Below, one piece after another: positions 34,862 through 45,752 of a stretch of 64,000 nucleotides of DNA. The number at the start of each line of letters is the position of its first letter. The stretch's first letter is position 1. The translations under genes were made by a program, and so were the position numbers. A model generated the notes under the pieces. That model ran no database searches. It saw nothing but the letters and a program-made list of their open reading frames with translations, and was not told the origin of the DNA. This DNA is from Mixophyes australis (taxonomy: Eukaryota > Chordata > Amphibia > Anura > Limnodynastidae). Location: the NCBI GenBank assembly GCA_036250195.1, contig JAVHZZ010000009.1, positions 100,524,771-100,588,770 of the forward strand, in the 5' to 3' direction.

Positions 34862-35880
34862 ATTCACAGCAGTACACAGAAGACCTAAGTTTTATTGAGA
34901 CAGACACAAATATAGGGAAGGGTGCATAAATTAAGGCAAAACATTCAACAAAACATCAAACAGTGATGGGGGAATGGGTTAGAGGGGGTAAGGAAGTTGG
35001 AGACACAAGCCCAAGGTTTTATTGAATAAACGGACACATAGGGGGAGAAGGAGAAGAGGGAGACAGAAAATGAATCATTCTTCTCTTCCTCAGGACTGTC
35101 AGTGGTGGATTGTCATCTTCTCCCTTTTCAAGATGAGACGATTCCTGACATTACAAATAGCATCCTCAAAGCAGTTTATAAGGTGCCAGGTCTACTGGAT
35201 TGCACAAATGGTGTGGAAAAAAATCCATAAAATACCAAATGGTATGAAAGGCAAGTTCTGGGCACACTGTCCTTAAGTTCATGTGCCCCACTGCAACAGT
35301 ACCTGTGCAGTGGCGTAGTCCCAAAACATATGCTGTGCTGTTTTCCTTCTGGTGATGCAGAAGGGACAGTGGACATAATGGCACAGGTTCCGGGAGTGCA
35401 TGAATGTCCTGAGAAGCAGACCTCCCTGGATAACCATCCATGCAATGTCTTTGTGTCTATTAGCCTCTTAGAGGCCACAGTCTCCCACACGTGGTTTGTT
35501 GTTGCAGCAGAGAGCCCTGGAACAGACTCCATAATGTCTTTAGCTCTGATGAGCTTATCAACAGTTTTTGGCTTCCAAAAGTCTGGTTTAAGTCCTTCCA
35601 GATGGTGCTCTCTCACAAATTGTCCAACATCCAGGTAAAACCAAAGTGTAATCCAGTTATAAGGGAAGAAGCTGTCCCACTTGTCCCAACCATGGGTCTT
35701 CCAAAGAGGCAGGAGGAAAAAGGGATACATGGACTTCCCAGCGGAGCAAATGCTCTTTTCAATAAGAGTTCTGCACATGCAGTTACAGACAAAGATGGCT
35801 TGCAGCATGGTGGGTATATTCGGGATCCCTTTCCCACCTTTGAGGGTCTCCTTGTACATGACCATCTGCCCCACTTCATA
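34862..35880 (-). pseudogene. Tx1-type LINE, 3' end with ORF2 C-terminal region
   Basis: The minus-strand frame 35874-35176 is open for 232 codons. Conserved-looking phrases are GGKGIPNIP at the start, 'LLPLWKTHGWDKWDSF', 'YNWITLWFYLDVGQFVREH', 'LEGLKPDFWKPKTVDKLIRA' and a Cys/His cluster near the end. I recognise these as the region after the RT domain in Tx1-clade (L1-like) LINEs. After the frame come ~300 bp of 3' UTR, with AATAAA on the minus strand near 35020 and 34893. The 5' side is truncated at about 35880 against a minisatellite. The endonuclease and RT motifs are absent. No target duplication is readable. Confidence 0.65.
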
Positions 35881-36345
35881 TTATACCACAGGGCAATGCC
35901 CCCATTTCATAATATGCCACAGAGAAATTCCCCCACCTCATATTATGCCACAGAGTAATTGCCTTGCCCCATTCATATTATGTCACAGAGTAATGCCCCA
36001 TTCATATTATGTCATAGAGAAATAGCACCCCTTCATACTATGTCACAGAGTAATGGCCTCCTTCATATTATGTCACAGAGTAATGGCTCCTTCTTATTAT
36101 GCCACAGAATAATGACCCTTCATATTACACCACAGAGTAATGCCCCCTTCATTTTATTCCTCAGAGTAATGCCCCCACTTCATATTATGCCACAGATTAA
36201 TGCTCCCACTTCATATTGTGCCACAAGGTAATGGCTCCTACATTTTATGTCACAGAGTAATGCCCCGTTCATATTATGCCACAGAGTAATGCCCTGCCTT
36301 CATATTATGCCACAGAGTAATGTCCCGCCTCCATATTATGGCAGC
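35881..36345. repeat. ~30-bp minisatellite (CATATTATGCCACAGAGTAATGCCCC)
   Basis: About fifteen copies of a unit such as TTCATATTATGCCACAGAGT-AATGCCCC. Reverse-complemented, the unit matches the short array at 27000-27175 inside the large hAT element, so both probably derive from one element family. Plus-strand frames here with repeated HIMPQSN-like words are the repeat in translation. Confidence 0.9.
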
Positions 36346-36683
36346 GTGTGTTCCAAATGCCAAACTTTCGGTTTTTGCTGTTACTAGGTGGAACGCATTT
36401 ATTCTTTATTGTTTCACTGTAGTACAAGCGTCCGGATTGTCGCATATGTCAGTATTAAGCAGATTAAATGCTCTGGGTCAGGCTGGGTTCCACCAACAAA
36501 GAAAAGTGGTGTGTTCCTATGGCATCGGGGCCCACCGGGGATTCAAGGATTCCGGTGGACCATTCTGATGCTGGGTTTGAGTAATACATATACTGTCCAT
36601 GCTTACATTACTTCTGCAAACAATGTTGTACTTTGTTAATAAAACTGTTGTCCATATACCGTAAAAAAATAAATAAACAATCC
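36346..36683 (+). other. Unassigned segment ending in AATAAA and an A-rich tail
   Basis: The segment ends GTTAATAAAACTGTTG, then ~15 bp later GTAAAAAAATAAATAAA at 36660-36676, which looks like a polyadenylated insertion. It also contains GGCATCGGGGCCCACCGGGG near 36520-36540, resembling hAT-type GC-rich ends and the ATCGGGGCCCA phrase at 27219. It could be a remnant of a second large hAT-type element joined to a retrocopied tail. It cuts off the 3' end of BED-hAT copy A. Confidence 0.35.
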
Positions 36684-38810
36684 TCCACCATTCTTTGAAT
36701 GTTAACAGTAGGATCAGGTGGAGTTACGACAGAGGTGTCTCAGTTTTTGGTCAATTCTTTTATACCAGACCAGATGTCAAAATGTTGTGTTGAGTCATCT
36801 GCATCATCCATGGCACTCTTGGGAAAGCTAACATTTTTCCTAGCAGTAGCTGCCTGAAAAATGAAGGAGGAAACCCCGTTGTGCCATCTGAGCTTTCAAC
36901 TTGCTCACCAGGAGCTCCTTACATCTCTAGGTCATTCGGAAGCAAAGAAAAGACATAGCTCTTAAACCTAGGATCAAGCACAGTCACCAAAATGTAGTGA
37001 TCCGATTTCAAGATTTTGTTAACTTTTGCAACCTGCAAAGCGAATAAAGTAATTGATTTGTTTCATCTCCTCCTTCAGTTTCTCAAGCTGCTTTTCCAAA
37101 AGTCTAATTAAGGAAATCACTTGGCTCAAGCTAGCAGTGTCTGAACTCACTTCACAGGTGACTATTTCAAATGGTTTCAGCACCTTGCACAACAGGGAAA
37201 GTATTCTCCAATGCGATGGACTAAAATACATTCACCCTCCTTTCCCACTGTCATGGCTTGTGGAGTAAATATGGATGGCGTTTTGCTGTTCCTCCATCCT
37301 AAGAAACATATGAAGTGTGGAATTCAACCTTGTTACCACATCTTGCTTCAGTTGGTGGCAGGGCAAATGAAATTGTTCTTGTAGCTGCTGCAATCTCCTA
37401 CATGCTTTTGCAGAATTCCGGAAATGTCCCGAAGTTTTACGGACCACAGACAGCATCTCTTGCACGTTCCTATCATTTTTTAAAAAGCTCTGCACCACCA
37501 AGTTGATTGTGTTAGCAAAACAGGGAATGTGATGGAATTTACCCAGCTGTAATGCTTTCACAGTATTGGTGGTGTTATCAGAAATGACATATCCTGAGGA
37601 GAGTCCAAGCGGGATAAGCCATGTAGTAATGACATCCCTTAGTGTTTGTAACAAATTGTCAGCTGTATGCCTCTTAGTGAAGCCAGTGATACACAGAGTA
37701 GCCTGCTCGGAAAAACATGACATAGTTGGGTACATGCTGCTGCTGTTCCTGCTTCTGATGGCAAATCACAAACCCATTGGGCTGTCACAGACATAGAATC
37801 TTTAGTTTGCCCACTTCCATTTGTCCACATATCTGTGGTTAAGTGTACAGTGGCTAGAATGGCTTTTTGTAGCCCAATAATTACAGTTTTACAAACCTTC
37901 TGGTAGAGGTGAGGAATAGATTTTCTAGTAAAATGATGTTGTGATGGAATTTGGTAACGGGGACATGACCTCAATTAACTGTCTGAAACCAGTTGCATTA
38001 ATAGTGGATATTGGACGCAGATCTAATAGTCATCATGGCGTCTGTGATCTTCTTTGCAACTGGGAGACAGCTTTCATACTTGCCTGCTCTTGCAAAGGAT
38101 TGTTTAACAGACAACTGTTGTAAACTACTGGTTATCTTTTTCTTGGTCTGCTTCTGGGATGAAGAAATAAAGAATTCTTCTGAGGAATCCTGGATAGGGG
38201 AGGAGTCATCTAGCCTTAGCAAATAGGACACAGGACTAACTCCAATCACTAGTGAGAATATTGATGAGGACGGTGTTGTGGGTGTAGATTCAGGTGACGG
38301 GATCTAGGTAAAAGAATAGAGGTAGCTGATTGTGAACTGTTTGTTGTAATTTTTTAGCATAAGTTTCAGATTTTTACCAAAAGCTTCCCCTGAAATATGT
38401 TCGAATGGCGTAACATGGATGATGTTCCTAGATGGTCAAGATCCCTACCTCTACTGACTGTGACTTTACAAACACTACAAATGGCTAGACAACTGTTGGC
38501 AGGATTTGGGTAAAAATAATTCAACACATAAGAGGTGAATTTTTTGGTCTTATGCCCAGGCATGACAATGTTCTTCTTCTTATCACTGACAAGAACTGCT
38601 TCCACTGGTGCAGGACTTATACAAACAACATCATCGTCATCAACATCCTCATTAGCGCCGTTGTCAGCTACACACATATCCCCCTCATCCTGTTGGAATT
38701 CCAAAGTGGCATCCTCAATTTGTGTATCACTGGTACACTTGGGCTGCTCATCCACACATCTGCAGAACTGTGGAAAGGAGGCTTCTTTATGAGTGCACTA
38801 TGAGAAAGTT
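36684..38810 (-). pseudogene. BED-finger hAT transposase, copy A (C-terminus lost)
   Basis: Minus-strand order: acidic N-terminus (38755 on), BED zinc finger at about 38530-38395 (C-x2-C as 'CSVCKVTV', then TSSMLRH, with the last His position changed), a Ser/Lys linker, then the catalytic core. The core has TTDMWTNGSGQTKDSM at about 37840-37790, the 'SSGYVISDNTTNTVKAL' block near 37600-37550, and 'DVVTRLNSTLHMFLRMEEQQ' near 37340-37290 (usual TRWNS, here TRLNS). The longest open piece is 37735-37232. The hAT dimerisation domain is missing because the gene stops at 36684. It has several stops and frameshifts, so is dead. Confidence 0.8.
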
Positions 38811-40220
38811 CAGGCTTACACATAACACTCATGGATAGACTCTAGACAGGGATTAGTGTCATTTCTAAATCTGAACATACAGTTTCTTCTGCTTCACTGT
38901 ATATTTCCAGCTCGGCTTTTACACTTAAAAGTATTTTGGCACACTTTTTTGAGTCTGAATGACAAGGTCTTGCATCATCATGACTGACCTTACAAGAAGA
39001 TGCCTAACTGACAGCTGCCGAACCAGCAATCATACAGAAAGGCGATGGCCTGATTCTTTCCTTGCTACTGCATTTGTAGATTGGCATCTTGGAAATTTTA
39101 TGTTTTTCTGCAGTTAACTTTGCATTGATTACAGGTGTTTTTTCTTTACCAAGGTAAAAGGTGTGTTTTTACATTTTTGTTTCCCGTACTTAAAAACACT
39201 AAGCACATTAACATTGGCTTTAGCAGATGACATAGAGGGTTTACTATCATTATGATTGCTGCCAGCAGCTGCTTGGTGCTGCTGGTCTTCTGTGGACTGA
39301 TGTGAATCCATGTCAATGGCACACAGCAATGTGACTGTAGACTTTTAAGAACACTGACAGCCCTATTATTTCTATTTCTGCAATGACAATTTGCAATGGA
39401 GTAATGGCACATAGACTGTAGACTGGCAACAACACTGGCACCTCTCCTGTTTCTGTGTGAGCTATAATAACACAGTACAATGGGACCGCAGATTTTGAAG
39501 AACACTGACACCTTTCCTGTTTGTGTGTGAGCCATAACTCAGTAGAATGTCACTGGAGACTTTTAAGAAAACTGCTACCCCTCCTCTTTCTGTTTTAGAT
39601 ACGACGCTGCCCAACTGCAGTGGAGACTGCCAACAACCCTGCTTCCCCTTCTGTGTCTCTCTGTGAAATGGCACTGGATCCCTGTGGAGGGCAGTACTGA
39701 TGTTTTGCCTCATTTCAGTTCCGAGGGCGCGCAAAAGTACCAAGCTGGCTAAGCACGGTACTCGGATCTCCGATATTCTGACACTGCCAGCCCTGTTATT
39801 TCTGTTTCAGCACTGACAATGAGCAATGGCACGCAGAATGTAGACTGGCAGGACATTGCCACCTCTCCTGTTTCTGGGCCAGTTCTAGCACAGTAGAATG
39901 TCACTGCAGTTTTTTATAAACACTGTCAGCCTTCCTCTTTCTCTTTCATTAATCACGCTGCCCAGCTGCACTAGAGACTGCCAAGAACCCTGCTACCCCT
40001 TCTGTGTCTGTCTGTGAAGTGGCGCCGGACCTCCATGGACGGTGGTACATATGGAATCCAAAATGCTCTAGATCCGACAATACAAAACAACAATGTTTTG
40101 CCTCGCTTTCAGCTCCGAGAGTGAGCGGAAGTACTGTGCCTGCTCGGCTCGGTACTCAGATCTGCAATGTTCGGGTGGGCACGGTTTTACAAAATCCGAG
40201 CCCGGGGGTCAGTGAACATC

Positions 40221-40224
<4 letters not shown>
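38811..40224 (-). mobile_element. 5' region of BED-hAT copy A with subterminal repeats and terminus
   Basis: The non-coding 5' part holds several diverged units (about 39300-40000) with phrases such as GACTGGCAACAACACTGGCA, CCTCTCCTGTTTCTGTGTGAG and TAGAATGTCACTGGAGACTT. The GC-richer end (39690-39775 and 40030-40200) has repeated 'TTTTGCCTCG-TTTCAG-TCCGAG' phrases. The terminus is GGGGGTCAGTGAACATCTCTA ending at 40224 (19 of these bases match the copy B end in reverse complement with few changes). It directly abuts an (AT)n tract. Confidence 0.7.

Positions 40225-40260
<36 letters not shown>
40223..40260. repeat. (AT)n microsatellite at the hAT end
   Basis: About 36 bp of AT dinucleotides directly after the terminus of BED-hAT copy A. 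Confidence 0.95.
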
Positions 40261-40263
<3 letters not shown>

Positions 40264-42368
40264 GTTTTGTCATGTGGTTTTACATTGTATTGCATTGTTG
40301 GTCTTACATTGTATTGCATTGTTGGTGGCGCAGGCTAGCTTCCTGTAATTTTAAGAACTGTGTATAAAGTTTTTTTTAGTTATTTGTTAAGTCAGTGAGG
40401 GGACATCAAGTTTTGATTTATGTATCGCTTTTCTGTTTATTTTTAAATTGATAAGGCACAAATTACCAGTACCTTCACTGTACCTTCACAGTACCCACAA
40501 TTTGTAGTAAGCGACCAAATTTTTACAGCTTCACCTTAGTGCTCATATTGTAACAGAACTTCAGCATGATATCTCTAAATTAGAAGGTATGGTAAAGATA
40601 TGCTACCCTAGTCTTTATAAAACAAATGTGTTCCTAATAACTGCTGAAGTAACTATAGCACTAAACGCCAATTATACAACTTTGGCTGTCATCCAACCTG
40701 TGTTTTATTTAATACAATGACTTTGGTGTCAAACTGTAACAAATCTTGGATTTCAATAGCCTTTTGTAATTAATGATTCAGAGTGTTAATTAAAACAAAC
40801 CTATTCGAAATCACAAAAAATATAGATGACTTTTAGTCGCAGACACTGCTGTAAAGCATCTACTTATGGTATAATCTTTCCTGTTTTTTCACATATACAC
40901 AACCATTGCAGTACTGCTACAATCAATACAAAATCACTTCATGATGTTTTATTTAATGAAGATATAGTAATCAGATTGTATTTGTACCTCAATGGCTGAT
41001 GATTATAGATTTATTTACCAATAATTGCACAATCGAATTACAAGTATACAAGTGGGCTGCTAAATACTGTTTGTGCCCTGATAAGTATTCTAGAATGTGT
41101 TTTATAAAGTAACCAAGTTTATAGTTTTAGAATTTTAGAACATTCTGAACTTTTCAAAGGTTTAGTGCTTGTTCCAATATTTCAAGAAGGTTATTCTTTT
41201 TATTATAAATCAAGCATAGTCCTTCATGCACATTTTATAACGTAGATTTATAAGGTTGTAAAATGGATTTGGTGATATACGGTGTTACATAAAACAGTCG
41301 GAAGCTTGGAGCAAACACAACACAAAAAATCTATACTTTTCAATATTCGCACCTGCACAATTATTTTATCCATGTAGCAATAAAACCCATACAATAAAGT
41401 GTCAGCACATTTACCAGTGGGGTATTATTGCATTGTTTTTTTTTTTTTATTATTCTCTTTGTGTTATTATATGTTTTATATCTGTAAATAATGGAAATTC
41501 AAAACTCACTTATTGTTTCCCTCATGCAGCTCTGATTAAAGATCAGACTTGAAAATTGAGTTTTCTAGTTTATTTGAAAAAGATCTAAAGCATATCAGGA
41601 ATGCTTCATGCCTCTTGCTTGCTGATAAATTGAATTGACTTCAGCAGGAACACATTAAAATGTAACATCAGAGAAATGATAGAAAAGAAGAGAAATGGCA
41701 TAATAATTACCCCAATCTAATTATTAGCTGTTTCTATTGAGGAAAAAAAAAACTCTGAACAACAGACTCATTACAGGAAACACAAAGTTGTATAAAAATG
41801 TGCTGCTAAGTTTTAAAAGTTAAAGTCATAGCTACTTAATTCAGGTTCATTAGCAGATACATTATGTGTTTAATCAATTAAAATGTTGATGTGGATGTTA
41901 CTACGGTAATATCCTACAAACAATGAATAAAGGAAATGACTAGATAACTGTGTCATTTTCTATAATTAAGTAGCTAAACACAGTGGAAGTGCTTATATTG
42001 TAGTAGTTATGTTGCTAATAAATATTATAAGTGTTTGGTGCAAATGTGAAACATTGCCGCAATGATCAGAACTAACAGTACACAATAACATCAAGCACAT
42101 CTGACTAATAGCTTAACTTGTGTCACATTGTGCTCTGTGTTGCATGCAGCAAAGTATGGCAATGTATACTAGACTACTTGATATGGATAGCTAATTGGTT
42201 ACTATGAGCTACAATACACTATTTGTCATTGCATCATATTATAAAATACAAGTCATATATTAAGAAAAAGGAGCTTAGAATATTTTTTTTAATTTTCTCA
42301 ATATTAAGGTGGGTACATAATGTATTCATTTCACCAGTCTACATTATTAAGTACTGTTCAACAGACAG
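40261..42368. other. Intergenic DNA, candidate conserved segment at 41500-41990
   Basis: No coding. 41500-41990 contains complex AT-rich sequence with TAATTATTAGCTG and TTAATCAATTAAAATG homeodomain-type sites and no repeat signature. It resembles a vertebrate conserved non-coding element, but this cannot be tested here. Confidence 0.3.
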
Positions 42369-42371
42369 CAA

Positions 42372-42559
42372 GGGGTAAATGTATCAATGTCCAGATTCTT
42401 CAACTCCGGCGAGATTGGCGTCTTCAGCGCTTAAATTCAAAGCGGCGCTGCCTTGCAAAGGGAAACTTCCCTTTACAAGGCAGCGCCGCTTTAAATTTAA
42501 GCGCTGAAGACGCCGATCTCGCTGGAGTTGAAGAATCCGGACATTGATACATTTACCCC
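42372..42559. mobile_element. 188-bp palindromic MITE, copy 1, CAA target duplication
   Basis: GGGGTAAATGTATCAATGTC at the left is exactly complemented at the right. Almost the whole element is one inverted repeat, centred on AAGGGAAACTTCCCTTTACA with arms TTCAAAGCGGCGCTGCCTTG. CAA at 42369-42371 and 42560-42562 is a 3-bp duplication. The same length, 188 bp, is seen at 56725-56912. Overlapping frames on both strands are the palindrome read twice. GGGG ends and a 3-bp duplication suggest PIF/Harbinger. Confidence 0.9.
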
Positions 42560-42562
42560 CAA

Positions 42563-44350
42563 ATGTTTTTTTAAGAGGCATGACAAATATTGACAAGCCA
42601 GTTGGTGGGTAATGGATGGAGAGAAAGGAGAACACATACAAATAAAACAATAGTGAGGTGTAGCATGAAACTAGGGTTTGAGATTTGCAAGTAGCCCCTG
42701 GTTATTTATATAAAACTCATCTGTCACTACAGTGAAAGCCAATACTTATAGGAGCTGTGAGGGGATAGGGTATATGAATCTATGGGCCATGCATACATAC
42801 ATACATACATACACTGTAGGTAGCATTAAGGCCATACAGAATATAAACTGTACAAACTGTTAATTCACAAATGCTGCGTGGAATACCATTGTCCTGAAAT
42901 GTTAAAGCAAAAGCAGTACTTGAAGATTGCATCAGCAGACTTTTGTACCTTAGCAAAATGGCCTTTTCCACAACAAGACTTGATGCAAGTGAAATCTCAC
43001 TACAATGTCACTCATTTATATTAGTAATGCTGGAGCTTTTTTTTTTCACAGCTGATTAGTTTAAATTTTAATGGATAGGTGTCTGATTTAAGACTATTGA
43101 AGTAGGTTGTTGAATAATACAGTTAATTTTAACCTCCCCACAATAACTACAAAGAGAATGGTATGCTTTTGACTAAAAAGGTTAAATCAAATCTGTTACA
43201 CATATAATTTGCTTTACTAATCCATATATCTTGTGTACAAAATAGTAAGATATTGATGTAATAAGAAAAAAAATCACTATTTTTGTTGCTCTTGATGATA
43301 ATTACAATGCATTGTTTTGCAAACGTTGCATGTTATAGTTAATTTTATATTTTACTAGTTCACCACCATTATCTGTGAAGAACAGTATCCCTTCACTAGC
43401 TCCCAATCGTCACTCCTACATTTTAAAGTATCACCCCCTTTGTTTATTTTTGATTCATTCTATTAAAATGGTAGAAACTTAAGTACCATATTATTTTTTG
43501 CCAAGACTCTCTTGCGGAATAAAGCCAGGGTAGTTTCTGATTGGCAGACAATCTCTTATTTAGTATATGATCATGTGGCCACTAGAGGACCTGTTCACTG
43601 ATGTAAGGTATTTAACTTTTTCACTACAAGCAAGAATAATACAGTCCAAACATATTAATAAATGCAAAATGAGTATAGAAATAAAAAAGCAAAATAACAC
43701 ACATACTTATTTGGCTATTGATTCAATACAGGAATTCTATAAGAATCTACATGAAGAAAAATAACTCTGTATTAATTTGGCACTTTGGGTGGTAAGTCTA
43801 ATGGCCTTAATGGTTTTCATTAGAGGAGCCAGTAGTTTGGACTCCACTGCAGGCGTACCAAAGGTTTGCTACCCCCAAAGGAGTCTTTCTATGAAGTTGT
43901 TGACTACCAAACATGAAAGTACCACATCACAAAAATAAACTGATATACAAGACATAGTTGAAAATAGGCTAAGGACATGGCAGGTGCATATTAATGAAGT
44001 CAGGAAACATAGCCAAGGCCTAGTATGTAGGAAAAAACAAGGACGTTTACTTGCACCTGTGTAAATGAAGGTAACGTATTATGCAGGTAAGGATAGTGTG
44101 AGTCTGATGGGCATCTACAAGAACTTCCTTAATTTACCACATAGAATAACTGGTACAAACAATTAGATACTACAAAGGGCTCGGAACAAACACACTGCAG
44201 TGGTCAAACTGTAAAATCACTGCTGAGGGGAACAAAAAGTTGTCCAAAATGTATGGTAATGAGTATAACAAAAAGTACACAAAGCCAGTATGTGATATGT
44301 TCACATGGGGTAAAAACCTGATTATTATACCATTTTTAATATTTGCATAA
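42563..44350. other. No gene seen, (CATA)n near 42793-42813
   Basis: AT-rich intergenic DNA. A short (CATA)n microsatellite lies at 42793-42813. No protein features on either strand. Confidence 0.4.
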
Positions 44351-44360
44351 TGTGTGTGTG

Positions 44361-44423
<63 letters not shown>

Positions 44424-44427
44424 ATAT
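44351..44427. repeat. (TG)n(TA)n microsatellite at the hAT end
   Basis: TG repeats then about 60 bp of TA repeats, ending just before the terminus of BED-hAT copy B at 44428. Confidence 0.95.
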
Positions 44428-44839
44428 TAGGGATGTTCGATGACCCCCTACTTTTGGTTTTGGATCTGGATTAAGTTCGTGTTTTGGTTTTGGTTTTGAA
44501 TCTGTATTTTTTAGAAAAATAGCTAAAATATGCTAAAATCACATAATTTTGCTCCTTCTTTTCTTACATTATTTCTTATCATTATTATTATTATATTATT
44601 ATTAACCTCAATAACACTAATTCCAGTCATTTCCAGTCAATTTTGACCACCTCACAGGTCACAATATTACTTTCATCCACTTTCGGACAAAGATTGCAGT
44701 GAGCTGGCTGGATGCTAAGCAACAGAGCAGCAACACAAGCACCCGGCAGTTCATAGCACATCAAAGAAACATTGCCACACAGCAGTGGCAGAAAAGAAAA
44801 GTGGTGCAACCACCCTTATGTAAGGTATTGGAAAAAAAT

Positions 44840-44912
44840 GTACATTTTAACAAAGCAAGCACTCCAGCGACAAGGAGTGCCACTTTTGTGGCTGAATTGC
44901 TTGGTTTGTTTG
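44840..44912. repeat. Subterminal stem-loop module, first copy in copy B
   Basis: AAAGCAAGCACTCCAGC ... GCTGAATTGCTTGGTTT, a decayed version of the perfect stem at 45697-45752, followed by GTTTGGGCCCCC as in the other copies. Confidence 0.75.
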
Positions 44913-45035
44913 GGCCCCCACAAAACAATCTACCAATAGCTTAGCTGCCTTAAGTCCAACAGTACTGTCAATGAACACTATATTATTAAACCATGTCTGC
45001 TCGTGCTTAATATTTAATCTCCTTCTCCTCTCTAG

Positions 45036-45566
45036 ATACTTCCCTCTCATCCCTGAAGAACTGCCAAACTTATATAGACACAGAAATGGATATTACAACT
45101 GGTTTGGCATTACATCTGCTTCAAACAGACTGTGACATGGAACATGTGGGCAGCATGGAATCCGTCATCTTGGAATACGCTGCATTGAACAGAGATGTAA
45201 ACCAATATATAGATGCAGTTGAGGAGCCCATACTTAAATTAAAACGTGACCCACCGGATGAGATCCCAGATTTAAGAGAGCTTGTACTGTACACAAGAGA
45301 TACACTGTGCTTCAGAAGAATAATACAGAGCAGGTCCTGAGGTAGATGATAAATATGTCCAGTTTAAAGAACAGCTAAGAGACCTGAGAAAACAAATGGG
45401 TATGTCACTGGCCTGTGCAGACCAAGCTTTGCAAGATGAAGATGAGGAGATCGCCGTCACCCAAAGTTGGAGATGGTGAACCCAGTAAAAAACAAAATAT
45501 GTAATCACACATATGAGAGAAAGAGAAGCAATTGAAAGGATGATTGAAAACAAGCTTCAGCACATA
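45036..45566 (+). pseudogene. NSMCE2: NSMCE2-like (SUMO E3 ligase, SMC5/6 complex) gene fragment inside hAT copy B
   Basis: NSMCE2/MMS21 is the SUMO ligase subunit of the SMC5/6 genome-maintenance complex. The frame from 45038 reads TSLSSLKNCQTYIDTEMD, then an 'ILEYAALNRDVNQYIDAVEE' helix and 'DEIPDLRELV', in the order of the vertebrate N-terminal coiled coil. After a frameshift near 45285 come LQKNNTEQVL, 'DDKYVQFKEQLRDLRKQMG' and 'DEDEEIAVTQS'. Then EMVNPVKNKICNHTYE and, after another shift, EAIERMIENK match part of the SP-RING. The C-x-H zinc ligands remain; the first ligand Cys is lost in a short deletion, and the last zinc ligands lie beyond the break. About residues 22-203 of a ~247-residue protein are covered with no introns. 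TCTCCTTCTCCTCTCTAG just before 45036 looks like a 3' splice site. Non-functional. The gene identity is from memory of the family. Confidence 0.8.
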
Positions 45567-45696
45567 TAGCAAATGTAGGTAACAGTGGCACACAGCGGCA
45601 GTAGCTGAAAGGAAAAGTGGTGCAAGATGGAATTGACCTTAGAACCCTTCCACCCACTCTTATAATGGATCGTAAAAAGGACATGCACACTTTAAT

Positions 45697-45752
45697 AAAC
45701 CAAGCACTTCAGCGACAAGAAGTATCACTTTTGTGGCTGAAGTGCTTGGTTT
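45697..45752. repeat. Perfect 17-bp stem-loop in the hAT subterminal module
   Basis: AAACCAAGCACTTCAGC at 45697-45713 is exactly complemented by GCTGAAGTGCTTGGTTT at 45736-45752, with a 22-base loop. Related copies are at 44840-44912 and 56098-56152. It could be a transposase-binding or structural site. The function is unknown. Confidence 0.85.

Noticed and set aside
35681..36231. Plus-strand frames with repeated His-Ile-Met-Pro-Gln-Ser words
   Set aside because: Translation of the ~30-bp minisatellite, overlapping the antisense of the LINE frame.
42320..42650. Frames on both strands ending in the same peptide
   Set aside because: The 188-bp element is a palindrome, so both strands give the same translation. 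This is not a gene.
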